The notes under the pieces were generated by a model. The model made no database searches and had not been told where the DNA came from. It was given only the letters and a program-made list of their open reading frames with translations. A DNA stretch of 49,690 bases from CAYHSW01 sp964431075 (GTDB taxonomy: Bacteria > Patescibacteriota > Microgenomatia > JAMCZE01), in contig CAYSID010000005.1 of NCBI GenBank assembly GCA_964431075.1, positions 1 to 49,690 on the forward strand, given 5' to 3'. Numbering within the stretch: position 1 is the stretch's first letter; every line of letters starts with the position of its first letter. A program made the position numbers and the translations under genes. Positions 1-9,218 of the stretch are shown here, one piece after another.

Positions 1-59
1 TTAACCTTTTTCCCCGTTGTTTTTCGACCTTTTTTAATTAATTGATTAATGGTTGGCAT
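1..59 (-). CDS. rpsL: 30S ribosomal protein S12, N-terminal fragment cut by window edge
   Basis: The first 19 codons are visible, from an ATG at 59 reading leftwards off the window. They translate as MPTINQLIKKGRKTTGKKV, which matches the conserved S12 N-terminus. S12 sits in the decoding centre of the small ribosomal subunit. The ATG lies one base after the rpoC stop (61-63). The order rpoB-rpoC-rpsL is the usual str-operon arrangement, so translation is probably coupled to rpoC. Only the N-terminus is available, but motif and position together make the call secure. Confidence 0.85.
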   Translation of the reverse strand, partial: MPTINQLIKKGRKTTGKKV

Positions 60-60
60 A

Positions 61-3000
61 TTATTCCAGCATGGCTCGTTCCGGTGAGGTCGGAATGAGG
101 CGGCCGATTATAACATTTTCTTTGATACCAATTAATGGATCAAGATTTTTACGGGCGCCGATCGCGGCGTCAACCAAAACACTGGTCGTCTGTTCAAAGC
201 TTGCCGAAGACATCCACGAGCTGGTACAGATCGCCGCTTTAGAGACACCCAGCAACGTCACTTCCGCTGTAGCCGGTTCGCCACCTTCAGCCAAAACCCG
301 GGCATTTTCTTCTTCAAATCCTATTTTTTCCAAAAGCTCTCCGGGGAGCAGGGTCGTGTCCCCGCCGGATTTAACCCGGACTTTATCGGACATCTTACGG
401 ATAACCACTTCGAAATGCTTATCGTCAACCGGAATCCCCTGTGACTCATAAACTGCCTGAAGTTCGGAAATTAAATAAATCTGAGCCCCGCGCAATCCCT
501 TGATGGCCAAAATCTCTTCCACATCGAGATAACCGCTGGCCAGCTGGGTACCGGCCGCTACCAAATCGCCGTCGGCTACTTTTAACGACGAGGTCAAAGG
601 GATCAAATATTCCCGTTCTTCCGGCGGTCTGATACTGGTGTTGCGGATTCTTATTTTATACCCTTCGGGAGTTTCAGTAACTTCTACTTTCCCCGCGATT
701 TCCGCAATCGGCGACAGAATTTTGGGTCGGCGAGCCTCAAACAATTCTTCGATTCGCGGCAAGCCCTGAGTCACATCCGCGGCCACAATCCCGCCACTAT
801 GTTTGGTCCGCAAGGTAAACTGGGTACCCGGCTCACCGATTGATTGGGCAGCAATCACCCCTACCGGAGCACCCACTTCCACCAGATTACGGGTCCCAAG
901 ATCAATCCCATAACAGGCGGCGCAAAGGCCATATTTAGATTTACAGGTTAAAGGTGACCTGATCACCACCGATACCGCTTTCTGGTTTTCCAATTCGGCC
1001 AACCGGTGTTCATCAATAAGTTTACCTGTGGCCAATTCTGTCCTTCCCAAAACCCGCTGGACAAAAGTTGCCAATCGTTTTTCGTTTCGCAAAACTTCGA
1101 CGCCTTCCGTTGTTTTACAATCCTGTTCCCGAATGATAACATTGTGAGAAACATCAACCAAACGTCGGGTTAAATACCCGGCATCGGCAGTCCGGAGCGC
1201 TGTATCCGCCAATCCCTTTCTTGAGCCCCGGGTGCCGGTCACATACTCAAAAACGGACAGCCCTTTTCTGAAATTCGACTTAGTCGGCATCGGGACAATT
1301 TTTCCAGTCGGGTCAGTCATCAAGCCCCGCATCCCGGAAATTTGCTTTATTGTGTCCCGGCTTGCCCTTGTTCCCCCGGATAAAATTAATTGTTTGACAG
1401 GATTAGATTCCGGATATTTATTCCAAGTAAGATCCGTTATCTTATCCGCGGCTTCAATCCAATTCTCAACAGACAATCGGCGCATTTCCTCGAGAGTAAT
1501 CAATCCGTCCTGATAGTTGCCCTCGATTTCCGAATCTTTTATCTCCGACTGGGTAATCAAGGCTTCTTTATCTTCGGACATTACCAGGTCAAAAATACCG
1601 ACGGAGATTCCGGACTTTGTTGATCCGGAAAAGCCAAACTCCTTAAGATTATCCACCAGTTGGGCAACCTGGGCGTTGCTGCAAACCGCAAGTGCCCGGC
1701 CCAACAATTTCTTAATCTGGGAGGAAGACATCGTCTCGTTGACGAACTGCAAACTCTCCGGCAGTAATTCATTAAATAAAATTCTTCCGGCCGTAGTTTC
1801 TAAAATTTGTCCCCGATGCCGAACTTTTATTTTTTGCCGCATAGATATTTTTCTTGCCTGGTAGGCCAAGACTACATCAGAAAAATCAGCAAAAACAGAG
1901 GGGCATACCGGCATTGTTTCGTCAACGTAAGTATACAAATAAGTTCCCAAAACCATCTCTTTGTTTGGAGAAACGACTGGGGAGCCGTCAGCCGGTTTCA
2001 ATAAATTATGCTCAGTCATCATCAGGTTTTTAGCTTCCTCTTTGGCAGCGTTAGATAAAGGAACATGGACAGCCATTTGATCACCGTCAAAATCGGCATT
2101 AAATCCGGAACAAACTAATGGGTGCAGCTGAATCGCCGAGCCCTCAATCAGGACCGGGTAAAAAGCCTGAATTCCGAGTTTGTGCAGCGTAGGAGCGCGG
2201 TTTAATAAAACCGGATGATCTTTGGTAATTTCTTCCAGAATATCAAAAACCTCCGGTATTCTCTTCTCCAAGACCGCCTTGGCTGATTTTACGTTTGGGG
2301 CCAAACCCCGGACAATCAGTTCCCTAAGGACAAAGGGTTTAAACATTTCTAGAGCCATCTCTTTGGGCAAACCACACTGGTTAAGTTTCAGATGAGGGCC
2401 GACGATAATAACCGACCGGCCAGAATAATCTACTCGCTTACCCAGTAAATTTTGCCGGAATCGTCCTGTTTTGCCACGCAACATATCCGAGAGCGATTTA
2501 AGCTCCTGAGAGGCCGCCCGGGAAGTGGGTCTCTGGGAAGCGTCTATCAAGGCGTCAACCGCTTCCTGCAACATCCGCTTCTCGTTTCTTAAAATTATTT
2601 CCGGAGCCCCGAGATTGATTAAGTGTTTAAGGCGGTTATTCCGGTTAATGACTCTTCTGTAAAGGTCGTTAAGATCTGAAGTGGCAAACCGGCCGCCGGA
2701 AAGCTGCACCATCGGCCGCAAATCCGGAGGTAAGACCGGCAAAATTGAGAGAATCATCCACTCCGACTTGACCCCGGTTCGTCTCAAACCATCAACAACT
2801 CTCAGTCTCTTGGTAGCTTTGAGGTACCGGGCCCCCGTCACCTCAGACACTTCTTGACGCAGATCGGCCGCCATTTTATCAAGATTCAAACCTTGTAAAA
2901 CTTCAAAAATTGCCTCTGCTCCCATGCCCACCCGAATAAAGTTTGCGGCGTTATATTCATCCAATTTCAAATACTCTTCCTCCGTCAGCTGCGTCAAAGG

Positions 3001-3750
3001 ACGAATTCCTTTTACCAGCTCGTTGAGCATTTTATAAATCTCATCAAGCCGGGCTAACTCTGAAGTTTTTTGTTCATTTAACCGCATCAACCGTTGCTTG
3101 CTCCCCACCCGGATTTCCTCAACGGCAATTTCCACCTGCTCCTTGGTTTTCAGTTTATCTTCGACGTCTTTAACTTTTTCCGTCGCTTGTTTTTCCTCTT
3201 CGATCACTTTTTTTTCATAATCTTTAATCAGAGATTCTTTGCGTTCTTCCATCGTCACCTTTAACTTTTTCAAGACATCCTCTTTTTTGTCTTCTTCAAC
3301 AGCTAAAACCAAATAAGAGGCAAAATAAATAACGTTCTCCAACGATCTTGAGGGAACGTCCAAAAGCAGGGAAATTTTGGAAGGTACGCCTTTGAAATAC
3401 CAGACATGCGCGCAGGGAACCGCCAAAGTAATGTGACCCATCCGCTCGCGCCGCACTTTACTTTGAGTGACTTCAACACCACATTTGTCACAAATAATGC
3501 CGCGATACCTGATTCTTTTATACTTGCCGCAATAACATTCCCAGTCCTTTGACGGACCGAAGATTGTTTCGGAAAACAACCCGTCCTTTTCCGCCCGCAA
3601 CGTCCGGTAGTTAATAGTCTCCGGCTTGGTTACCTCACCGTGGGACAGAGCTTTGATAACTTCCGGCGATGCCAGCTGTAATTTCAATCCCTGAAAATCT
3701 ATGACGTTGTTGATCAAATCAACAACCTGTTTGTCGTCTGCGTTATTCAT
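61..3750 (-). CDS. rpoC: DNA-directed RNA polymerase subunit beta'
   Basis: This is the beta' subunit of RNA polymerase, 1229 residues. It has the N-terminal zinc site (CYCG...CDKCG, about residues 72-91), the catalytic Mg-binding NADFDGDQ loop near residue 550, and the second zinc-binding cysteine set near CKSKYGLCAACYG, followed by the conserved trigger-loop/bridge region (GEPGTQFTLRTKH). The start is the ATG at 3750 rather than an upstream codon at 3777: a strong SD (GAGGAGG) lies directly before it, and the nine extra upstream residues do not look conserved. It overlaps the end of rpoB by 8 bp, so the two are translationally coupled. A long charged coiled-coil stretch (about residues 150-250) lies in the clamp region. 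Confidence 0.97.
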   Translation of the reverse strand: MNNADDKQVVDLINNVIDFQGLKLQLASPEVIKALSHGEVTKPETINYRTLRAEKDGLFSETIFGPSKDWECYCGKYKRIRYRGIICDKCGVEVTQSKVRRERMGHITLAVPCAHVWYFKGVPSKISLLLDVPSRSLENVIYFASYLVLAVEEDKKEDVLKKLKVTMEERKESLIKDYEKKVIEEEKQATEKVKDVEDKLKTKEQVEIAVEEIRVGSKQRLMRLNEQKTSELARLDEIYKMLNELVKGIRPLTQLTEEEYLKLDEYNAANFIRVGMGAEAIFEVLQGLNLDKMAADLRQEVSEVTGARYLKATKRLRVVDGLRRTGVKSEWMILSILPVLPPDLRPMVQLSGGRFATSDLNDLYRRVINRNNRLKHLINLGAPEIILRNEKRMLQEAVDALIDASQRPTSRAASQELKSLSDMLRGKTGRFRQNLLGKRVDYSGRSVIIVGPHLKLNQCGLPKEMALEMFKPFVLRELIVRGLAPNVKSAKAVLEKRIPEVFDILEEITKDHPVLLNRAPTLHKLGIQAFYPVLIEGSAIQLHPLVCSGFNADFDGDQMAVHVPLSNAAKEEAKNLMMTEHNLLKPADGSPVVSPNKEMVLGTYLYTYVDETMPVCPSVFADFSDVVLAYQARKISMRQKIKVRHRGQILETTAGRILFNELLPESLQFVNETMSSSQIKKLLGRALAVCSNAQVAQLVDNLKEFGFSGSTKSGISVGIFDLVMSEDKEALITQSEIKDSEIEGNYQDGLITLEEMRRLSVENWIEAADKITDLTWNKYPESNPVKQLILSGGTRASRDTIKQISGMRGLMTDPTGKIVPMPTKSNFRKGLSVFEYVTGTRGSRKGLADTALRTADAGYLTRRLVDVSHNVIIREQDCKTTEGVEVLRNEKRLATFVQRVLGRTELATGKLIDEHRLAELENQKAVSVVIRSPLTCKSKYGLCAACYGIDLGTRNLVEVGAPVGVIAAQSIGEPGTQFTLRTKHSGGIVAADVTQGLPRIEELFEARRPKILSPIAEIAGKVEVTETPEGYKIRIRNTSIRPPEEREYLIPLTSSLKVADGDLVAAGTQLASGYLDVEEILAIKGLRGAQIYLISELQAVYESQGIPVDDKHFEVVIRKMSDKVRVKSGGDTTLLPGELLEKIGFEEENARVLAEGGEPATAEVTLLGVSKAAICTSSWMSSASFEQTTSVLVDAAIGARKNLDPLIGIKENVIIGRLIPTSPERAMLE

Positions 3751-6700
3751 GAACCTCCTCAATCTCCATCGGACCATCGGATTTTATATCTTCGGTCTCG
3801 ATAACGGTAGCTTCTAATTCCTGTTCCAGCTGTTTGGCTTCTTTTTGAGTGTTTTCATCAACGATCTGTTGAGTTGTTTGAGTTTGAACTGTCCCCACCG
3901 GAATAATATTCAAGCCCAGACTTTGCAACTCTTTAACTAAAACTTTAAACGACTCCGGGACTGTTGTTTGGACAATGTCTACCCCCTTAACAATCGCCTC
4001 AAAGGCTTTGGCCCGGCCAACAATATCATCAGATTTTATTGTCAGCATTTCCTGCAAAGTATAGGCGGCGCGGTGCGACTCTAGAGCCCAAACCTCCATC
4101 TCCCCCAACCGCTGACCACCCATTCTCGCTTTCCCTCCAAGTGGCTGTTGGGTTACCAGAGAGTACGGGCCTGTTGATCGGGCATGGATTTTGTCCTCAA
4201 CCATGTGATGCAGTTTCAGAATATAGGAACTGCCTACCACCACTTTTTGTTCAAAAGGCAATCCGGTCCGACCATCATAAACGGTGACCTTGCCGTCAGC
4301 CGGCAAACCGGCATCGGTTAAGGATTTGATTATTTTGTCTTCCGATACCGGCTCAAAAACCGGCACGGCCACCTTCCGGCCGGTTCTTTTCATTGCCCAG
4401 CCAAGATGGGCTTCCAAAATCTGTCCAAGATTCATCCGACCCAGAACAGAAAGTGGGGAAATAATAATATCCACCGGCTGGCCGTTTTCCAGGTACGGCA
4501 TATCCGCGGCCGGCACGATTTTGGAAATTACTCCCTTGTTGCCATGCCGTCCTTTCACCTTATCCCCAACTTCAATCTTTCTTATTTCCGCGACCTTGAC
4601 TTTCACTAATTTGTTGACTCCCGGCGTCAATTCATCACCTTTTTCCTTGTCCAAAACAGTAATCTCAATAACCGTCCCGGATTCGCCGTGCGGCATCCGC
4701 AGTGAGGTGTCCCGCACCTCCCGGGCTTTTTCACCAAAAATCGCCCGCAACAATCTCTCTTCCGCCGAAAGTTCTGTCTCACCCTTTGGCTGGATCTTAC
4801 CAACCAAGATATCATTCGGTCCCACTTCCGTTCCGACAACAACGATTCCGCTCTCATCAAGATTGCCAAGTTCCGCTTCACCGACGTTGGGAATATCCCG
4901 GGTTAGTTCCTCCGGGCCAAGTTTGGTATCAACCACTTCGGCCACATATTCTTCGATATGAACGCTCGTCAGGGCGTCATCTTTAACTACTCTGTCCGAA
5001 ATAACGATGGCATCCTCATAACCATATCCATCATAGTGCATATAGGCAATGGTCAAATTAGTTCCCAAGGAAAGTTCCCCGCCATCTGTTGACGGCCCGT
5101 CAATCAAAACTTGTCCCTTTTTGACTTTTTCCCCGGTTTTAACTGTAACTTTCTGGTTATAACAGGTACCATTTGGGTTGGTCCGTTTAAACTTAACTGT
5201 TTGATAATTCAACTTTTCCCCTTTGTCCGTTTTAACGACAACTTTATTGGCATCAGCATAATCCACAATTCCGGCGGTCTCAGCAAAAACTGACCAGCCC
5301 ATCGCCGAAGAAATTTCTTTCTCGATTCCGGTACCGACCACCGGAGTCTGCGGTGAAATCAAAGGAACCGATTGGGCTTGCATATTTGACCCCATCAGAG
5401 CCCGGATTCCATCATCATGGGCCAGAAACGGAATCAGAGCGGCAGCTGTCCCCACAACCTGTTGGGGAGTTACATCAATATATTCAACCTCCGAAGCCGA
5501 AACTTCGATAAATTCACCTTTATACCTAACGGGAATCCGCTCCTCCCTAAGATCGGCTCCGGCGTGAGTTATTTTGTAATTGCGCTCGTCGTCAGCGGCA
5601 AAATAAACAATTTTTCCGGTCTTAATGTCTCTGTAGGGAGCAAGTAAAAACCCGAACTCGTCAATTTTGGTGTAAAGTGATAAAAAAGTGACCAGACCGA
5701 TGTTGGGCCCTTCCGGACTTTTAACCGGACAGATTCTCGAGTATTGGCTGGCATTAATATCGCGAATGGAAAAACTGGCCCGCTCGCGGGAAATTCCCCC
5801 GGTTCCCATAACCGACAGCTTGCGTAAATTATCCACTTCTGACAACAAATTCGTCTGGTCTAAAATAGAGGAAAGCTGTGAAGTACGGAAAAACTCGTTG
5901 ATAGCGGAAATTATCGGCCGGGCGTTAACCACTTGATTAGGCATGGCTTTGCCGGCTTTAACATCAAGCATAGACATTCGCTCTTTAATCGCCCGCTCCA
6001 GTCGTAGCAGTCCCACCCGGAATGCGGCTTGGCCGACCAATTCGCCGACGCGGCGCAGCCGCCGATTAGCCAGATGATCAATATCATCAACCTCCCCTAC
6101 CCCCACCTGTAAAAATATGAGATATTTAACCGTTTCCAAAACATCCTCGCGGGTCAAAACCCAATTTTCTTCCTTATTTTCCGCTTTAAGCCCCAACCGT
6201 TTATTGATTTTATACCGCCCGACTTTGCCGAGATTGTACCGGCGGTTATTAAAAAATAAATTATGTAAAAATTCCTGGGCGGTTTCTAAAACGGCTGGCT
6301 CACCGGGACGCATTTTTTTGTAAATCTCCATTGTCGCTTCAGCCGAACCGTGAGTCGGATCTTTTTTAAAAGTGGCTTCTAAATAGGCGGCCGTTTCCGG
6401 CTTAGCCTCCAAAACAGGGGCTAAAATTTTCGAAATTTCTTCATTGCTACCGTAACCTAACGCCCGTAAAAAAGTAGTTATGGGAAATTTGCGTCTCCGG
6501 TCAATCCGAACGGAAACAACATTGCCACGAGAAATTTGGAATTCCAACCAGCAACCGCGCATCGGCCGGACTTCGGCAAAATATAACATCCGGCCGGTCG
6601 CCGGATCAACGTCGCCAAGAAAATAAACCCCGGGAGACCGAACCAGCTGGTTAATAACACACCGCTCGATACCATTGATAACAAAAGTTCCCTGTGGCGT

Positions 6701-7081
6701 CATTACGGGAATGTCTCCCATAAAGACATCTTGGGTGGTTTTTTCCCCGGTTTGTTTATTAGTCAGTGTCGCCGTAACTTTCAGGGGCATGTGGTACGTC
6801 AGGCCTTTAGCCAAACAGATGGCGGAAGTAAGTTTTGGCGCCCCAAAATTGTGTTGCCCAAAAGACAGAACCCAGTTCTTGCCGGTAAAATCCTCGACGG
6901 GGGTAATTTCCGAAAGCAGGGTATCTATACCTTTGGTTAAGAATTCGTTGTAAGACTCTTTGTGGGAACCAACAAAATCTATTTGGGGAACATCAGAAAA
7001 AGTTCTCCCCCAGTATTCGCGGGGCACAGCAGAACTAATCAAAGGCTCAAAATCGGCGTCGGCGGCGGCTTTTTTTGACAT
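3743..7081 (-). CDS. rpoB: DNA-directed RNA polymerase subunit beta
   Basis: This is the catalytic beta subunit of RNA polymerase, 1112 residues from the ATG at 7081 (MSKKAAADADFEPL). The frame stays open to 7252, but that stretch contains a strong promoter (7173-7200), so a longer start is unlikely. Landmarks include the rifampicin-pocket segment near residues 395-430 (SQLSSILDQTN, then GGISRERASF), the switch/active-site segment GRHGNKGVISK, and the C-terminal QPLGGKARMGGQRLGEMEVWAL. The rifampicin pocket has several non-consensus residues (see findings). The acidic C-terminal tail overlaps the rpoC start. Confidence 0.97.
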   Translation of the reverse strand: MSKKAAADADFEPLISSAVPREYWGRTFSDVPQIDFVGSHKESYNEFLTKGIDTLLSEITPVEDFTGKNWVLSFGQHNFGAPKLTSAICLAKGLTYHMPLKVTATLTNKQTGEKTTQDVFMGDIPVMTPQGTFVINGIERCVINQLVRSPGVYFLGDVDPATGRMLYFAEVRPMRGCWLEFQISRGNVVSVRIDRRRKFPITTFLRALGYGSNEEISKILAPVLEAKPETAAYLEATFKKDPTHGSAEATMEIYKKMRPGEPAVLETAQEFLHNLFFNNRRYNLGKVGRYKINKRLGLKAENKEENWVLTREDVLETVKYLIFLQVGVGEVDDIDHLANRRLRRVGELVGQAAFRVGLLRLERAIKERMSMLDVKAGKAMPNQVVNARPIISAINEFFRTSQLSSILDQTNLLSEVDNLRKLSVMGTGGISRERASFSIRDINASQYSRICPVKSPEGPNIGLVTFLSLYTKIDEFGFLLAPYRDIKTGKIVYFAADDERNYKITHAGADLREERIPVRYKGEFIEVSASEVEYIDVTPQQVVGTAAALIPFLAHDDGIRALMGSNMQAQSVPLISPQTPVVGTGIEKEISSAMGWSVFAETAGIVDYADANKVVVKTDKGEKLNYQTVKFKRTNPNGTCYNQKVTVKTGEKVKKGQVLIDGPSTDGGELSLGTNLTIAYMHYDGYGYEDAIVISDRVVKDDALTSVHIEEYVAEVVDTKLGPEELTRDIPNVGEAELGNLDESGIVVVGTEVGPNDILVGKIQPKGETELSAEERLLRAIFGEKAREVRDTSLRMPHGESGTVIEITVLDKEKGDELTPGVNKLVKVKVAEIRKIEVGDKVKGRHGNKGVISKIVPAADMPYLENGQPVDIIISPLSVLGRMNLGQILEAHLGWAMKRTGRKVAVPVFEPVSEDKIIKSLTDAGLPADGKVTVYDGRTGLPFEQKVVVGSSYILKLHHMVEDKIHARSTGPYSLVTQQPLGGKARMGGQRLGEMEVWALESHRAAYTLQEMLTIKSDDIVGRAKAFEAIVKGVDIVQTTVPESFKVLVKELQSLGLNIIPVGTVQTQTTQQIVDENTQKEAKQLEQELEATVIETEDIKSDGPMEIEEVHE

Positions 7082-7172
7082 TTCCCAATTTAAGTTAATA
7101 AGCGGTCGCAATGGCGACAAACAAAAGCGTACAAAATCAGTACGCCTATCAAAATGTATTAACTCACCGGCT

Positions 7173-7200
7173 ATTATACTATATCTCTTCCCTCTTGCAA
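7173..7200 (-). promoter_or_regulatory. rpoBC(-rpsL) promoter
   Basis: On the minus strand, TTGCAA (7195-7200), a 16-bp spacer and TATAAT (7173-7178) form a good sigma-70-type promoter. It would give a leader of roughly 85 nt before the rpoB ATG at 7081. Its position inside the 5' open extension of rpoB is the main argument for the shorter rpoB start. Confidence 0.75.
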
Positions 7201-7329
7201 CTGGCAATTTTTCTGACCTTTTACTTCTCCTACATTCCCCGTTCTTTTCCACTTGCTAAAAATCCTAAATTATAAATTAAATTTGATCAATTGATAAATT
7301 ACGTGCACGTGCTATATTTTTATCAATGA

Positions 7330-7350
7330 TTGCCGGATGTCATCCTGCAA
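7330..7350 (-). terminator. Hairpin directly after the flavoprotein gene, possible terminator
   Basis: A 21-nt near-perfect palindrome (arms TTGC.GGATG and CATCC.GCAA, one mismatch) starts right after the TAA at 7351-7353. A T/A-rich stretch follows on the minus strand, but not a clean U-run. It belongs to a family of TTGCAGGA hairpins in this window (12046, 19198, 30198). It may act as a terminator or mRNA 3'-end stabiliser. Confidence 0.4.
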
Positions 7351-7819
7351 TTACGGCTTTACCTCAAGACGCCGATCGGTTTCGGAGTTGGGATCGTTCA
7401 GCCAAAATTTAACAGGGATGATTTTGTAGAAAAAATAAATTTTTGCTTGCAATAATTTTTTAAAAGCCGTGCCGTATTTATTGACATCGCCAAACGGATA
7501 CTTCCGGCCAAAATAAAGTTTAATTATTTTAGGATACTCGATCAATTTTGCTTTCTCGCAAACCCCTTTAATTTGTAACCCAACCTCTTCCCCCCAATTT
7601 TGATGGCTGTTAAAAATAGCGAATGCGACTTTTTTGTTTTTGGAAATATTTTTTATATGCAAGGAATCGGGGAGTGAGGCAAAATAAAAATTAAATTTTT
7701 CATCAAAAGCATATGCTACCGGAGAAATCCACGAATTGCCCCCCCCCACAAGACGCCAAAGACAAATATTGATTTTGTTCAATTATTTCTGCGGCTAATT
7801 TGTTTAAATCAGAAATCAT
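7351..7819 (-). pseudogene. Pyridoxamine-phosphate-oxidase-like FMN-binding protein, frameshifted at a G9 run
   Basis: The body (FAFAIFNSHQ-type core, SWISPVAYAFDEKFNFYFAS) looks like a small flavin-nucleotide-binding split-barrel protein of the PNPOx-like superfamily. The natural start is the ATG at 7819, which overlaps the mltG stop as ATGA. Translation from it gives MISDLNKLAAEIIEQNQYLS..., a typical N-terminus for this family. It leaves frame at a run of nine G (7739-7747 on the minus strand). With eight G the reading frame runs unbroken to 7351, giving about 155 residues. Without the correction, only a frame lacking the true N-terminus remains. This is either a homopolymer sequencing error, a recent mutation or a contingency tract. 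No function beyond flavin binding can be assigned. Confidence 0.75.
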
Positions 7820-8733
7820 TTCTTCAAATACTTTGCGATATTCCGATTGTGCTCGAGGAGGGTTTTGGCGTAGTACATTTTACCGGAAAGGTCGGAGATG
7901 TAAAAATAATACGGCGAATCGGCCGGGTTGAGGGCGGCGTTGATTGACGACAGTCCCGGATTGCAAATCGGGCCGGGAGGCAAACCGGGATTTAAATACG
8001 TGTTGTAGGACGATTTAAATTTTAAATCGTCCAAAGTCAAATCTTTTTTCCACCAACCGTTTTCTTTAGTTTTCCCGATAGCATATTGAGCCGTGGCATC
8101 AATATCTAAGGCCATCTTATTTTTTAAACGGTTATAAATTACCGAGGCAACCAAGGGACGGTCCATCTCATTTTGTGCTTCCCGTTCAATCATCGAGGCA
8201 ATAATTAACTGATCTTCGGTCACCGGGAACTTAACTCTTTTGGCAAAATTTTCCTGCATTAATTGCAAAAAATCATCACCGGTAATCTCTTTGGGAACAA
8301 GGTAGGTGTCGGGAAAATATTTTCCTTCGGTAACAGGCGTTTTGAATTCGTTAATATTTTTACTTACCAGAAATTCTTTAATTTCCTCAATCCGCCAACC
8401 CTCGGGAATCGTGACCCACACATCTTCCATCCCCACTGTCAACTTATTGGCAATTTCCTCCACAGCCATTGACGGTGACAGTCTGTAACTTCCGGCCTGA
8501 ATTCTGGTTTCCAAACCTAACTTCTTTATCAAAAGAAAAAAAGCTATCTGATCGCGAACCAAACCCTCTTCTTTCAATCTTTTGGAAATGGTTCTAATAT
8601 CTTCACCCTTTTTAATCGTAAATGATATTACCGAAGATTTTTGGGATACGGGAAGAAGCGACTGTCTCCACCAAACCAAGCCCGCCGCGCCGAGAGCCAA
8701 AAAAACAACCAAAGCCACAACTGCCTTTTTCAT
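7816..8733 (-). CDS. mltG: Endolytic murein transglycosylase MltG (YceG family)
   Basis: MltG cleaves nascent peptidoglycan glycan strands at the membrane. The ATG at 8733 (MKKAVVALVVFLALG) gives 305 residues with one N-terminal membrane anchor. A LysM-like region follows (IKKGEDIRTISKRLKEEGLV), then the YceG catalytic domain with the conserved glutamate in IIASMIEREAQ, and the signature NPGLPPGPICNPGLSSINAALNP near the end. An upstream in-frame ATG at 8805 would overlap the zinc-ribbon gene and add a non-hydrophobic leader, so it was not chosen. The stop overlaps the next gene as ATGA. Confidence 0.93.
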   Translation of the reverse strand: MKKAVVALVVFLALGAAGLVWWRQSLLPVSQKSSVISFTIKKGEDIRTISKRLKEEGLVRDQIAFFLLIKKLGLETRIQAGSYRLSPSMAVEEIANKLTVGMEDVWVTIPEGWRIEEIKEFLVSKNINEFKTPVTEGKYFPDTYLVPKEITGDDFLQLMQENFAKRVKFPVTEDQLIIASMIEREAQNEMDRPLVASVIYNRLKNKMALDIDATAQYAIGKTKENGWWKKDLTLDDLKFKSSYNTYLNPGLPPGPICNPGLSSINAALNPADSPYYFYISDLSGKMYYAKTLLEHNRNIAKYLKK

Positions 8734-8738
8734 TGATT

Positions 8739-8921
8739 CTATACTTCGTCCAGTTTCGCCCGCCGGTACGCCCCGGTTTTCTCTCGGATATAAATCCGGC
8801 GGCATTTGCAGGTAACGCGATCGCCGTTAACCTCTCCTTTAGAGAGCGGCATACCGCACCCCACGCACTTTCCCTGGGACAGAAGCCAGGCTTGAACCGG
8901 TGAAATAATATTTTTAAACAT
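8739..8921 (-). CDS. Small zinc-ribbon protein (Com-like)
   Basis: A 60-residue basic protein with a four-cysteine zinc ribbon: C-x2-C at residues 19-22 (CVGCGMPLSKGEV) and a C-x-C pair further on (VTCKCRRIYI). The spacing and the GEV/CRRI context resemble phage Mu Com-type zinc fingers, although the second knuckle here is C-x-C rather than C-x2-C. It overlaps the end of ruvX by 8 bp and ends 5 bp before mltG, so it is an operon member. Whether it binds DNA, RNA or protein cannot be told from the sequence. Confidence 0.7.
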   Translation of the reverse strand: MFKNIISPVQAWLLSQGKCVGCGMPLSKGEVNGDRVTCKCRRIYIREKTGAYRRAKLDEV

Positions 8922-9216
8922 CTAAATAACGTTGCAGAATTATTGCCGCTGCAATGGCATCATCAGGCTTTTTACTTATTCCCTGCGCCTCAACCGTAGA
9001 CAGCGACTCATCCACAAACTCTACTTTACATCCTAACATATTTTCTATGTCTTTAGCAAATTTTGAATCGCCAACAATAATTTTATCGGGTTTTAATCTC
9101 TCAATTTCTTTTTTTAAATTCGCTGTTTTTATTATTTTTAACGGCTCGGCCAATTTTCCCTCATAGCTTACCGCCAACCCGCACTTTTTCAACCCATAAT
9201 CAATGGCAATAATCAT
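8914..9216 (-). CDS. ruvX: Putative pre-16S rRNA nuclease / Holliday junction resolvase RuvX (YqgF), minimal form
   Basis: This 100-residue protein has the RNase-H-like fold of the YqgF family. The first catalytic aspartate lies in IIAIDYGLKKCGLAVS near the N-terminus, the second acidic residue in VDESLSTVEA, and the third in KKPDDAIAAAIILQRYL. The family is usually about 135-140 residues; here the central helix/loop region is shortened. The ATG at 9216 is preferred to 9261, which would run into the sortase gene. It sits between the sortase and the zinc-ribbon gene with 2-bp and overlapping junctions. Confidence 0.85.
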   Translation of the reverse strand: MIIAIDYGLKKCGLAVSYEGKLAEPLKIIKTANLKKEIERLKPDKIIVGDSKFAKDIENMLGCKVEFVDESLSTVEAQGISKKPDDAIAAAIILQRYLDV

Positions 9217-9218
9217 TT

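Noticed and set aside
4284..4961. Long plus-strand ORF (225 codons) antisense to rpoB
   Set aside because: Composition is that of an antisense shadow, and rpoB on the other strand is certain. The same holds for the long antisense frames in pnp (44759-45372), groL and ftsK.
7082..7252. N-terminal extension of rpoB to 7252
   Set aside because: The extension contains a strong promoter (TTGCAA-16-TATAAT) and has no RpoB-like sequence.
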